From Algoriphagus sanaruensis (lineage in GTDB: Bacteria; Bacteroidota; Bacteroidia; Cytophagales; Cyclobacteriaceae): a stretch of 64,000 nt of DNA. Numbering within the stretch: position 1 is the stretch's first letter; each line of letters opens with the position of its first letter. The notes below the pieces were generated by a model. It saw nothing but the letters and a program-made list of their open reading frames with translations. It had not been told where the DNA came from and searched no databases. The stretch covers positions 3,538,501 to 3,602,500 of the forward strand of contig NZ_CP012836.1 in NCBI RefSeq assembly GCF_001593605.1, read 5' to 3'. Position numbers and translations under genes: made by a program. Of the stretch, positions 26,803-35,934 are shown piece after piece.

Positions 26803-29800
26803 GCCGACTAAAATCCACTCTTCATCGGATTGACCAAGTATTGTTCGGAACTCGGGCTGCCGGGCTCTATTTACTTTTATTTGCTGCAGCTATTGGAGTT
26901 GCCACATTCATCGAAAATGATTTTGGGACCTCCGCTGCTCAAAAATTCATCTATCGGGCCACATGGTTTGAGCTACTCCTAGTTCTATTCTCAGGAACCC
27001 TTATTTCGAATGTAATTCGCTACCGAATGGTGGCACAGAAAAAGTGGGCGCAATTGATTTTTCACCTTTCCATGATTTTGATTCTTATTGGAGCAGGTCT
27101 CACGCGCTATTTGGGTTACGAGGGAGTAATGCATATCCGGGAAGGAGCCGCCTCCAATTTTATTTATTCCAATGAGCCTTACCTCAATTTTGAAGCGAGT
27201 CTGGCAGGACAGACATTCAAATTCGAAGAACCCATTTTGGTGTCCTCTTTAGGTAAAAATGACTTTGAACAAGAATTTCTCTTGGGGAACAAACCTGTAA
27301 AAGTCAAACTCCTTTCCATGATTCCTAATCCAAAACAGGAAGTGGAAGTGGTAGATGATGGTGTTCCCGTCTTAAATGTGGTTTTTGGTAGTAGCTCCGG
27401 GCGAATGGAGTATTACCTCGAATTTGGTTCAAAACAAACCATCAACGGGGTTAACTTCAACTTTTCGGACGAGTTGATTCCCGGCGCGTTCAATCTTTTT
27501 TTCCAGGAAAACACGCTCTATTGGTCTGCTGATCAAGCAGTCAGTGAACGAGTAATGGCTACTCAAGCCTTTTCAAATTTTGAGGCTAATACGCAAAATC
27601 CGCTTCAGTTTAGAGCACTTTACAATACAGGCTCTGGCCAATTTGTATTTGGAGGGCTGATTGAAAAAGGGAGGCTAACCGTGATTTCTGAGAAGCAAAA
27701 GATTGACCGTAGCAGCTTGCTTGGTCTTGAACTGGAAGTGACCCTTGGCAATGAAACAAAAAACCAAACCATTTACGGTTCTCCCGGGCAACCAGGAAGA
27801 CCCGCCTATTTCCAGTCAGATGACTTGGTTTTGGCGATTTCCTATGGAGCCAAAGAGGTAAACTTGCCATTTAGCTTGTTCCTAAGGGATTTTGAAATGG
27901 AGCGCTATCCCGGCACAAACAGCCCTGCCTCCTATGCCAGTGAAGTTACCCTTGTCGACAACCGAAACGGCACCAACCAAGAATACCGAATATTCATGAA
28001 TAACATTCTGGATTACGATGGCTACCGGTTTTTCCAGTCTTCTTACGATGGAGACGAGTTGGGTACTTACTTGAGTGTAAACCATGATTTCTGGGGCACT
28101 AATGTGACTTATTTGGGCTACGCCTTGTTGACGATAGGCATGGTGATGGTCTTCTTTTTTGGAAATACCCGTTTCAAAAATTTATCTGAAAAACTTCGCC
28201 AGCTTAAAGGAGCCTCTATTTTGGTTTTGGCATTTTCCCTTTCCACCTCTTCTTATGGACAAGTGGAGCTCATGCCCCAAGTGCCACAAATTGATGCAGG
28301 TCATGCGCAAGTTTTTTCAGGAGTCATTGTTCAGGATTTCCGTGGACGAATGAAGCCCCTGAATACCCTAAGTAAGGAAATGCTTCGAAAAGTGAGTGGA
28401 TCAGAGACTTGGAATGGAATGAATTCTGACCAAGTTCTGCTTTCGATGTATATCCAAAGTCGGGAATGGTACAGCGTTCCTTTGGTGAAATTAGGAAAGC
28501 ATGAGCGACTCAACTTATTGCTCGGCGTTGCTGAAGGTCAAAAGGCTGCCTACCGAGACTTCTTTGAAAAAGACGGGACCTACAAACTCAAAGACCTGAT
28601 CCTTCAAGTAAACAATCAGAATCCTGCAGACCGCGGAGTATTTGAAAAGGAAATCATTAAAGTCGATGAACGGGTCAATATCATGAATCTGATCTTTTCA
28701 GGCCGTTTTTTACGAATTTTTCCAGTTGCTAATGACCCAAACAATTCATGGCTGGCACCAAATAGTGTAAATCAAAATCAACCTGAAGCCTCCCGCTTTT
28801 TCAATGCCTATAACCAGGCGCTGGAAGAAGGAATTCAGTCAGGAAATTACACTCAGGCCAGTGGATTATTGGAAGGGCTCAAGCTCGTTCAGCGGCAAGT
28901 AAGTGAAGATTTAATCCCAAGCGAAGGCCAAGTTTCAGCCGAGCTCCTGCTGAATGACCTACAAATTTTCAGATTTCTGGCCTTGGCAAATACCTTATTG
29001 GGATTATCCTTTTTGGCAATTCTTTTTCTATCTGTTTTCCAACCTAACTGGAAATTGGATAAGGTTCTTTGGTTTCTATTTGGCGTCACCTTCTTATCAT
29101 TTCTTTACCATACCCTAGGATTAGGTCTTCGTTGGTATGTATCGGAAAGAGCTCCTTGGTCCAATGGCTATGAATCCATGATTTACATTGCTTGGACATC
29201 TACTTTGGCGGGCTTACTCTTTTCTCGAAAATCACCCGGGGGAATGGCCGCAACCATGATCCTTTCCGGAACCGTGCTGCTAATCGCATGGCTGAGTTAC
29301 TTAGATCCGGAAATCACTCCTTTAGTGCCTGTTTTAAAATCGTATTGGTTGACCATTCACGTCAGTCTTGAGGCTGGAAGCTATGGATTCTTGATGCTTG
29401 GAGCGATTATGGGATTGATCAACCTCTTGTTGATGCTCTTTAGTACGCCTTCCAGTTTGACCAAATCCAAACGAATCATCAATGAACTTTCTCTTTTAAG
29501 CGAAATGACACTCACTGGAGGTTTGGTGATGCTTTCTGTTGGAACTTATTTGGGAGGAGTTTGGGCCAATGAATCTTGGGGAAGGTATTGGGGCTGGGAT
29601 GCAAAAGAAACTTGGGCGCTGGTTTCTATTTTGGTTTATGCCTTCATCCTCCACATGCGACTTATTCCTGGATTACGAGGGGTTTATGCCTACAATGTTG
29701 CTACCTTGTTTGGGCTTTCGTCCGTGGTGATGACTTATTTTGGGGTGAACTACTATTTATCCGGTCTTCATTCCTATGCCGCTGGTGATCCAGTTCCGAT

Positions 29801-29909
29801 TCCAAACTGGGTGTATTACTCCGTCATTTCCCTGATTTTAATCAGCTTAGGAGCTTTTGTGAAATATAAAAAGTACTTTCAAAAGAAGTCCGATGCCAAA
29901 CCTATCTAA
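26799..29909 (+). CDS. CcsBA system II cytochrome c haem lyase (ResB-ResC fusion)
   Basis: This 1036-residue fusion has an N-terminal CcsB/ResB domain (about 1-450: four helices and a large periplasmic domain) and a C-terminal CcsA/ResC domain (about 700-1030). The WWD haem-handling motif is clear: WGRYWGWDAKETWAL near 927-941, flanked by the conserved histidines (HVSLEAGSYG, HMRLIPGLRG, LHSYAAGD). It attaches haem to CxxCH motifs on the periplasmic side. Its presence inside the operon, just before the 61-heme gene, suggests a lyase dedicated to the very large haem load. Its start overlaps the previous stop (ATGA). Length fits other fused CcsBA proteins. Confidence 0.92.
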   Translation: MSRLKSTLHRIDQVLFGTRAAGLYLLLFAAAIGVATFIENDFGTSAAQKFIYRATWFELLLVLFSGTLISNVIRYRMVAQKKWAQLIFHLSMILILIGAGLTRYLGYEGVMHIREGAASNFIYSNEPYLNFEASLAGQTFKFEEPILVSSLGKNDFEQEFLLGNKPVKVKLLSMIPNPKQEVEVVDDGVPVLNVVFGSSSGRMEYYLEFGSKQTINGVNFNFSDELIPGAFNLFFQENTLYWSADQAVSERVMATQAFSNFEANTQNPLQFRALYNTGSGQFVFGGLIEKGRLTVISEKQKIDRSSLLGLELEVTLGNETKNQTIYGSPGQPGRPAYFQSDDLVLAISYGAKEVNLPFSLFLRDFEMERYPGTNSPASYASEVTLVDNRNGTNQEYRIFMNNILDYDGYRFFQSSYDGDELGTYLSVNHDFWGTNVTYLGYALLTIGMVMVFFFGNTRFKNLSEKLRQLKGASILVLAFSLSTSSYGQVELMPQVPQIDAGHAQVFSGVIVQDFRGRMKPLNTLSKEMLRKVSGSETWNGMNSDQVLLSMYIQSREWYSVPLVKLGKHERLNLLLGVAEGQKAAYRDFFEKDGTYKLKDLILQVNNQNPADRGVFEKEIIKVDERVNIMNLIFSGRFLRIFPVANDPNNSWLAPNSVNQNQPEASRFFNAYNQALEEGIQSGNYTQASGLLEGLKLVQRQVSEDLIPSEGQVSAELLLNDLQIFRFLALANTLLGLSFLAILFLSVFQPNWKLDKVLWFLFGVTFLSFLYHTLGLGLRWYVSERAPWSNGYESMIYIAWTSTLAGLLFSRKSPGGMAATMILSGTVLLIAWLSYLDPEITPLVPVLKSYWLTIHVSLEAGSYGFLMLGAIMGLINLLLMLFSTPSSLTKSKRIINELSLLSEMTLTGGLVMLSVGTYLGGVWANESWGRYWGWDAKETWALVSILVYAFILHMRLIPGLRGVYAYNVATLFGLSSVVMTYFGVNYYLSGLHSYAAGDPVPIPNWVYYSVISLILISLGAFVKYKKYFQKKSDAKPI

Positions 29910-29937
29910 GTAAGTTTATCCAGCTTGCAATCAACCC

Positions 29938-32900
29938 ATGAAGCATCTCCTACTCTTCGGTCTTTTGGTTCTCATTTCCATAACTGGATTTGCGCAAAAT
30001 CCCCATGGAAAGAAATTTTCCATTGACTGTAAGGAGTGTCATACAGTAGGAGATTGGTCATTTAAGTCGATAGAAAATGGGTTTTCACATGATTCTGACA
30101 CTGATTTTCTATTAAAAGGAAGTCATTCAACGGTTACTTGTACAGACTGTCACCAAACCTTAGATTTTAAGGTTGAAAACCCTGCCTGCGTTTCCTGCCA
30201 TCAAGATGTTCACCTAAATTCTGTAGGCTCCGATTGTGCTCGATGCCATAATGAAACTGCTTGGCAAACTTTGGATATCCAAAATATCCATGAGCAGAAT
30301 GGATTTCCCTTGGTCGGCCAGCATCAAGCTATTTCTTGTGAAAATTGCCATGTTTCGGACAATAACCTTCGCTGGGATCGAATTGGAAATGATTGTATTT
30401 CCTGCCATCAAACAGATTTTTTAGAAACCGAAAATCCAAACCATGGAGAGGCGGGCTTCTCTACGAATTGCATTGAATGCCATCAAGATTCTGATATCAC
30501 CTGGGGAACTGGAGATTTTCATCATGAATTCCCGCTAACCGGTGCCCACGCGATCAATGATTGCGCGGCTTGTCATGATACCAACAACTTTGCAGCGGCT
30601 TCCCCGGATTGTATTTCCTGCCACCAGCCGGATTACAACGGAGCGAAAAATCCAGATCACCAGGCCTTAGGTTTCTCTCAGGATTGTTCGACTTGCCATA
30701 CCACAGAGTCTTGGGATGGAGCCCAATTCCCAGATCATGATTTCTTCCCACTAACTGGCGGACACGCGATCAATGATTGCGCGGCTTGTCATGATACCAA
30801 CAACTTTGCGGCAGCTTCCCCCGATTGTATTTCCTGCCACCAGCCCGATTACAACGGAGCCAAAAATCCAGATCACCAAGCACTCGGATTTAGTACGGAT
30901 TGTGCGACTTGTCATACCACCGAGTCTTGGGATGGAGCTCAGTTCCCGGATCATGATTTCTTCCCATTAACAGGTGGTCACGCGATCAATGACTGCGCAG
31001 CTTGTCATGACGTGAACAACTTTGCAGCTGCATCCCCCGATTGTATTTCCTGCCACCAGCCGGATTACAATGGAGCGAAAAATCCAGATCACCAAGCTTT
31101 AGGTTTCTCTCAGGATTGCGCGACTTGTCATACTACCGAGTCTTGGGATGGAGCTCAGTTCCCGGATCATGATTTCTTCCCTCTCACAGGTGGACACGCG
31201 ATCAACGATTGCGCGGCTTGTCATGACGTGAACAACTTTGCGGCGGCTTCCCCAGATTGTATCTCCTGCCACCAGCCGGATTACAACGGAGCAAAAAATC
31301 CTGATCACCAGGCCCTCGGATTTAGTACGGATTGCGCGACTTGTCATACTACCGAATCTTGGGATGGAGCTCAGTTCCCGGATCATGATTTCTTCCCGCT
31401 CACAGGCGGACACGCGATCAATGATTGCGCGGCTTGTCATGACGTGAACAACTTTGCAGCGGCTTCCCCGGATTGTATTTCCTGCCACCAGCCGGATTAC
31501 AATGGAGCAAAAAATCCTGATCACCAAGCGCTAGGATTTAGTACGGATTGTGCGACTTGTCATACCACCGAATCTTGGGATGGAGCTCAGTTCCCGGATC
31601 ATGATTTCTTCCCACTCACAGGCGGACACGCGATCAACGATTGCGCGGCTTGTCATGATACCAACAACTTCGCTGCGGCTTCACCGGATTGTATTTCCTG
31701 CCACCAGCCGGATTATAACGGAGCAAAAAATCCAGATCACCAGGCCCTCGGATTTAGTACGGATTGCGCGACTTGTCATACTACCGAATCTTGGGATGGA
31801 GCTCAGTTCCCGGATCATGATTTCTTCCCTCTCACAGGCGGACACGCGATCAATGATTGCGCGGCCTGTCATGATACCAACAACTTCGCTGCGGCTTCCC
31901 CGGATTGTATTTCCTGCCACCAGCCGGATTACAATGGAGTCAAAAATCCTGATCACCAAGCGCTAGGATTTAGTACGGATTGTGCGACTTGTCATACCAC
32001 CGAATCTTGGGATGGAGCTCAGTTCCCGGATCATGATTTCTTCCCACTCACAGGCGGACACGCAATCAACGATTGCGCAGCTTGTCATGATACCAACAAC
32101 TTTGCGGCGGCTTCCCCGGATTGTATTTCCTGCCACCAGCCGGATTACAACGGAGCCAAAAATCCAGATCATCAAGCTTTAGGTTTCTCTCAGGATTGTG
32201 CGACTTGTCATACTACTGAATCCTGGGATGGAGCGCAATTCCCAGATCATGATTTCTTCCCTCTCACAGGCGGACACGCGATCAACGATTGCGCGGCTTG
32301 TCATGATGTGAACAACTTTGCAGCGGCTTCACCGGATTGTATTTCCTGTCACCAGCCGGATTACAACGGAGCCAAAAATCCTGATCACCAAGCTTTAGGT
32401 TTCTCTCAGGATTGTGCGACTTGCCATACTACCGAGTCTTGGGATGGAGCGCAATTCCCGGATCATGATTTCTTCCCTCTCACAGGTGGACACGCGATCA
32501 ACGATTGCGCGGCTTGTCATGACGTGAACAACTTTGCGGCGGCTTCCCCAGATTGTATTTCTTGTCACCAGCCGGATTACAACGGAGCAAAAAATCCAGA
32601 TCACCAAGCGCTCGGATTTAGTACGGATTGCGCTACTTGTCATACCACCGAATCATGGGATGGAGCGCAATTCTCGGATCATGATTTCTTCCCATTAACA
32701 GGTGGTCACGCGATCAATGATTGCGCGGCTTGTCATGATACCAACAACTTTGCGGCGGCTTCACCGGATTGTATTTCCTGCCACCAGCCGGATTACAACG
32801 GAGCGAAAAATCCAGATCACCAGGCCTTAGGTTTCTCTCAGGATTGTGCGACTTGCCATACTACCGAATCCTGGGATGGAGCTCAATTCCCAGATCATGA

Positions 32901-34413
32901 TTTCTTCCCGTTGACTGGTGGACATGCGATCAATGATTGCGCGGCTTGTCATGATACCAACAACTTTGCGGCGGCTTCCCCGGATTGTATTTCCTGCCAC
33001 CAGCCGGATTATAACGGAGCCAAAAATCCAGATCACCAAGCCTTAGGTTTCTCTCAGGATTGCGCGACTTGTCATACGACCGAATCTTGGGATGGAGCCC
33101 AATTCCCGGATCATGATTTCTTCCCTCTAACAGGCGGACACGCAATCAATGATTGCGCGGCTTGTCATGACGTGAACAACTTTGCAGCGGCTTCACCGGA
33201 TTGTATTTCCTGCCACCAGCCGGATTACAGCGGAGCAAAAAATCCAGATCACCAAGCTTTAGGTTTCTCTCAGGATTGCGCGTCTTGTCATACCACCGAA
33301 TCATGGGATGGAGCTCAGTTCCCGGATCATGATTTCTTCCCTCTCACAGGCGGACACGCGATCAATGACTGCGCAGCTTGTCATGACGTGAACAACTTTG
33401 CAGCGGCTTCCCCGGATTGTATTTCCTGCCACCAGCCGGATTACAACGGAGCCAAAAATCCAGATCACCAAGCCTTAGGTTTCTCTCAGGATTGCGCGAC
33501 TTGTCATACCACCGAATCATGGGATGGAGCTCAGTTCCCGGATCATGATTTCTTCCCTCTCACAGGTGGACACGCGATCAATGATTGCGCGGCTTGTCAT
33601 GATACCAACAACTTCGCAGCGGCTTCCCCGGATTGTATTTCCTGCCACCAGCCGGATTACAGCGGAGCCAAAAATCCAGATCACCAAGCGCTCGGATTTA
33701 GTACGGATTGTGCGACTTGTCATACCACCGAATCTTGGGATGGAGCACAATTCCCGGATCATGATTTCTTCCCACTCACAGGCGGACACGCGATCAATGA
33801 TTGCGCAGCTTGTCATGACGTGAACAACTTTGCAGCGGCTTCACCGGATTGTATTTCCTGCCACCAGCCGGATTACAGCGGAGCAAAAAATCCAGATCAC
33901 CAAGCTTTAGGTTTCTCTCAGGATTGCGCGTCTTGTCATACCACCGAATCATGGGATGGAGCTCAGTTCCCGGATCATGATTTCTTCCCTCTCACAGGCG
34001 GACACGCGATCAATGATTGCGCAGCTTGTCATGACGTGAACAACTTTGCAGCTGCATCCCCGGATTGTATTTCCTGCCACCAAAGCGACTATAACGCAAC
34101 TCGATCACCCAATCACCAGACTTCGGGCTTTAATACGGAATGTATATTGTGTCACTATACCAATGCTTGGAAACCTGCAGACTTCCGGGAACATGACGCC
34201 CTTTACTTCCCTATTTATTCTGGAAGACATCGAAACGAATGGGACTCATGTGTCGAATGCCATACCAACACTGGATCTTATGCAAGTTTCAGTTGTATAG
34301 ATTGCCATGAGCACAGCAATCAATCTAAGGTCACCAGAGACCATCAAGGAGTTAGAAACTTCGTCTACCAAAGTGCAGCATGCTTTGAATGTCATCCTGA
34401 TGGCAGAAACTAA
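29938..34413 (+). CDS. giant 61-heme c-type cytochrome built of 17 triheme modules
   Basis: This 1491-residue exported protein has a signal peptide (VLISITGFAQ) and 61 CxxCH motifs: 7 in an N-terminal region, 51 in seventeen 72-residue modules (CAACH, CISCH, then CATCH or CASCH) and 3 in a C-terminal cap (CVECH, CIDCH, CFECH). Each full module also has three other His (PDHDFF, GGHAIN, NPDHQA), giving one free His per haem. Ends and module match the 13-heme protein at 23409-24431, which has just one module (13 + 16 x 3 = 61). The first module differs slightly (HHEFPLTGAHAIN) and the last diverges (CHQSDYNATRS). No lipobox or anchor is visible. It starts 28 bp after ccsBA, in the same operon. 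Likely a long haem wire. Confidence 0.93.
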   Translation: MKHLLLFGLLVLISITGFAQNPHGKKFSIDCKECHTVGDWSFKSIENGFSHDSDTDFLLKGSHSTVTCTDCHQTLDFKVENPACVSCHQDVHLNSVGSDCARCHNETAWQTLDIQNIHEQNGFPLVGQHQAISCENCHVSDNNLRWDRIGNDCISCHQTDFLETENPNHGEAGFSTNCIECHQDSDITWGTGDFHHEFPLTGAHAINDCAACHDTNNFAAASPDCISCHQPDYNGAKNPDHQALGFSQDCSTCHTTESWDGAQFPDHDFFPLTGGHAINDCAACHDTNNFAAASPDCISCHQPDYNGAKNPDHQALGFSTDCATCHTTESWDGAQFPDHDFFPLTGGHAINDCAACHDVNNFAAASPDCISCHQPDYNGAKNPDHQALGFSQDCATCHTTESWDGAQFPDHDFFPLTGGHAINDCAACHDVNNFAAASPDCISCHQPDYNGAKNPDHQALGFSTDCATCHTTESWDGAQFPDHDFFPLTGGHAINDCAACHDVNNFAAASPDCISCHQPDYNGAKNPDHQALGFSTDCATCHTTESWDGAQFPDHDFFPLTGGHAINDCAACHDTNNFAAASPDCISCHQPDYNGAKNPDHQALGFSTDCATCHTTESWDGAQFPDHDFFPLTGGHAINDCAACHDTNNFAAASPDCISCHQPDYNGVKNPDHQALGFSTDCATCHTTESWDGAQFPDHDFFPLTGGHAINDCAACHDTNNFAAASPDCISCHQPDYNGAKNPDHQALGFSQDCATCHTTESWDGAQFPDHDFFPLTGGHAINDCAACHDVNNFAAASPDCISCHQPDYNGAKNPDHQALGFSQDCATCHTTESWDGAQFPDHDFFPLTGGHAINDCAACHDVNNFAAASPDCISCHQPDYNGAKNPDHQALGFSTDCATCHTTESWDGAQFSDHDFFPLTGGHAINDCAACHDTNNFAAASPDCISCHQPDYNGAKNPDHQALGFSQDCATCHTTESWDGAQFPDHDFFPLTGGHAINDCAACHDTNNFAAASPDCISCHQPDYNGAKNPDHQALGFSQDCATCHTTESWDGAQFPDHDFFPLTGGHAINDCAACHDVNNFAAASPDCISCHQPDYSGAKNPDHQALGFSQDCASCHTTESWDGAQFPDHDFFPLTGGHAINDCAACHDVNNFAAASPDCISCHQPDYNGAKNPDHQALGFSQDCATCHTTESWDGAQFPDHDFFPLTGGHAINDCAACHDTNNFAAASPDCISCHQPDYSGAKNPDHQALGFSTDCATCHTTESWDGAQFPDHDFFPLTGGHAINDCAACHDVNNFAAASPDCISCHQPDYSGAKNPDHQALGFSQDCASCHTTESWDGAQFPDHDFFPLTGGHAINDCAACHDVNNFAAASPDCISCHQSDYNATRSPNHQTSGFNTECILCHYTNAWKPADFREHDALYFPIYSGRHRNEWDSCVECHTNTGSYASFSCIDCHEHSNQSKVTRDHQGVRNFVYQSAACFECHPDGRN
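30520..34155 (+). repeat. tandem array of 216-bp units (17 periods) encoding triheme modules
   Basis: The period is exactly 216 bp. The HAINDC codons start at 30547 in unit 1 and 34003 in unit 17 (16 x 216 = 3456), so no indel has accumulated. Units differ mainly by synonymous changes and by three coding markers: DTNNF or DVNNF, STDC or SQDC, YNG or YSG. A stretch of about 190 bp around 33224 recurs 648 bp (three units) later with almost no change, a sign of recent multi-unit duplication. Confidence 0.95.
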
Positions 34414-34519
34414 ATAAACCCTCAAACCTGAGTCATCATTTAAAGTTTTCAAATAAAAATTAGCTGGAAATTTTAGAGATATTTTCATTAAATCTGTCTT
34501 TGGAAAAAAGCCAGTGATT

Positions 34520-35356
34520 ATGAAAAAAATCTACTTATTGATCCTTGTCCTCCTCCCATTTTTCACCCAAGCGCAATCCGTTTGCACTCCAGAAAGTCGA
34601 GCCAAACTGGAATCTTTTTTAACCCAACTTCCAGCTTTGGATAAAAATCACACTCCCAATCAACTAGCAGTTGAAATTGGGCAATGGTTTTTAAATACGG
34701 ACTATGTAGAAAAAACTCTTGAGATACCGGGACCAGAACAATTGGTTATCAACTTACAAGGTGTCGATTGTACGACCTTTTTAGAGTCGGTCGTGGCCTT
34801 AGCTAGGTTGGCCAAAAGTGGTAAAAATACCATGGGATCCTTCGAACATGAATTGGAAAATATCCGATATCGCTATGGAAAAAACGAAGGCTATCCGAGC
34901 AGGCTTCATTATTTCTCAGAATGGATCTCACGAAATGAAGAAAAAGGAATTCTCACCGACGTTACAAAGGAAATCGGTGGCATAGATTACCCAAATGCGC
35001 CGACATTTATGACTGAAAACCCTCAGTTTTATCCTCAACTGAGTGATCCTGAAAATCTGGATGAGTTGAAAAAAGCAGAAGTAGAACTTTCCAAAAAGAC
35101 CTTCCACTTTATCCCAAAAGATAAAATACAATCCCTTGAATCGAAGATTCAATCCGGTGACTTGATCGCAATTACTACTTCAATCAAAAACCTAGACATG
35201 GTGCATGTGGGATTTGCTTTTGAGAAAAATGGACGAATCCATTTAATGCATGCTAGCTCAATAAATAAAAAAGTTGAGATTTCAGATTTACCTCTTTCAG
35301 ACTATCTAGCAGGAAACAAATCCCAATCCGGCATCATGGTTGGCAGGTTGAAATAA
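34520..35356 (+). CDS. DUF1460 (N-acetylmuramoyl-L-alanine amidase-like) protein
   Basis: This 278-residue exported protein has a signal peptide (LILVLLPFFTQAQ). ATG 34520 is used; the in-frame GTG two codons earlier is less likely. The family motif with the catalytic Cys of an NlpC/P60-like papain fold is LQGVDCTTFLESV, and MVHVGFAFEKNG near residue 235 holds the His. DUF1460 proteins act on cell-wall peptides or amide bonds. It starts about 100 bp after the giant cytochrome gene and may be a separate unit. A link with the cytochrome operon is not shown. Confidence 0.85.
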   Translation: MKKIYLLILVLLPFFTQAQSVCTPESRAKLESFLTQLPALDKNHTPNQLAVEIGQWFLNTDYVEKTLEIPGPEQLVINLQGVDCTTFLESVVALARLAKSGKNTMGSFEHELENIRYRYGKNEGYPSRLHYFSEWISRNEEKGILTDVTKEIGGIDYPNAPTFMTENPQFYPQLSDPENLDELKKAEVELSKKTFHFIPKDKIQSLESKIQSGDLIAITTSIKNLDMVHVGFAFEKNGRIHLMHASSINKKVEISDLPLSDYLAGNKSQSGIMVGRLK

Positions 35357-35467
35357 TTTCAACTCATAGCCAAAACCCTAAACATTCAAGGTGGGAGAGG
35401 TAGCTAATCTAAATCCATTCTTATTTTCTAAATTCTTACCTTATTTCCTTATTCGAAATTTTGTCCC

Positions 35468-35923
35468 ATGGAAACATACAATCTTCACATCAATGGCAAA
35501 AAACAGGAGGTAACTGCCCCTGAAGACATGCCTTTGCTTTGGGTTCTTCGAGACCTCCTGCAATTAAAAGGAACCAAATTTGGATGTGGTCAAGCCCTTT
35601 GCGGTGCATGCACGGTTCATTTGGATGATATTGCTGTTCGATCCTGCAGCCTTCCTATTTCAGAAGTAGGAAATGGAAAAATTACAACGATCGAAGGCCT
35701 TTCCAAAGAAGGGACTCACCCACTCCAAGAAGCTTGGGTGGAGAATGTTGTTCCTCAATGTGGGTATTGCCAAGGTGGACAAATCATGTCTGCAGCAGCT
35801 TTGCTCAAGCAAAATCCAAGTCCGACAGAGGAAGAAATCGAATCTGTAATGCAAGGCAATCTTTGCAGATGCGGCACCTACAATCGAATCAAAGAAGCCA
35901 TCCTTACCGCATCTAAACACTAA
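35468..35923 (+). CDS. molybdenum hydroxylase [2Fe-2S] subunit (IorA-type)
   Basis: This 151-residue protein binds two [2Fe-2S] clusters: plant-type [15 protein letters not shown], then CGYCQGGQ and [11 protein letters not shown]. This is the small subunit of the xanthine dehydrogenase family, IorA type. It lies 11 bp upstream of the molybdopterin subunit. No FAD (CoxM-type) subunit gene is present, so electrons probably leave to a cytochrome or other acceptor instead of NAD+. Confidence 0.92.
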   Translation: METYNLHINGKKQEVTAPEDMPLLWVLRDLLQLKGTKFGCGQALCGACTVHLDDIAVRSCSLPISEVGNGKITTIEGLSKEGTHPLQEAWVENVVPQCGYCQGGQIMSAAALLKQNPSPTEEEIESVMQGNLCRCGTYNRIKEAILTASKH

Positions 35924-35934
35924 TCCGATAGCTT

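Noticed and set aside
31099..33816. Many long open frames on the minus strand and other frames inside the 216-bp array (up to 142 codons)
   Set aside because: They are shadows caused by a repeat that lacks stop codons in other frames; they have no signals, no family, and repeat with the array.
30520..34155. Regular repeats that might suggest CRISPR
   Set aside because: Units are 216 bp, coding, directly adjacent with no unique spacers, and encode the cytochrome modules.
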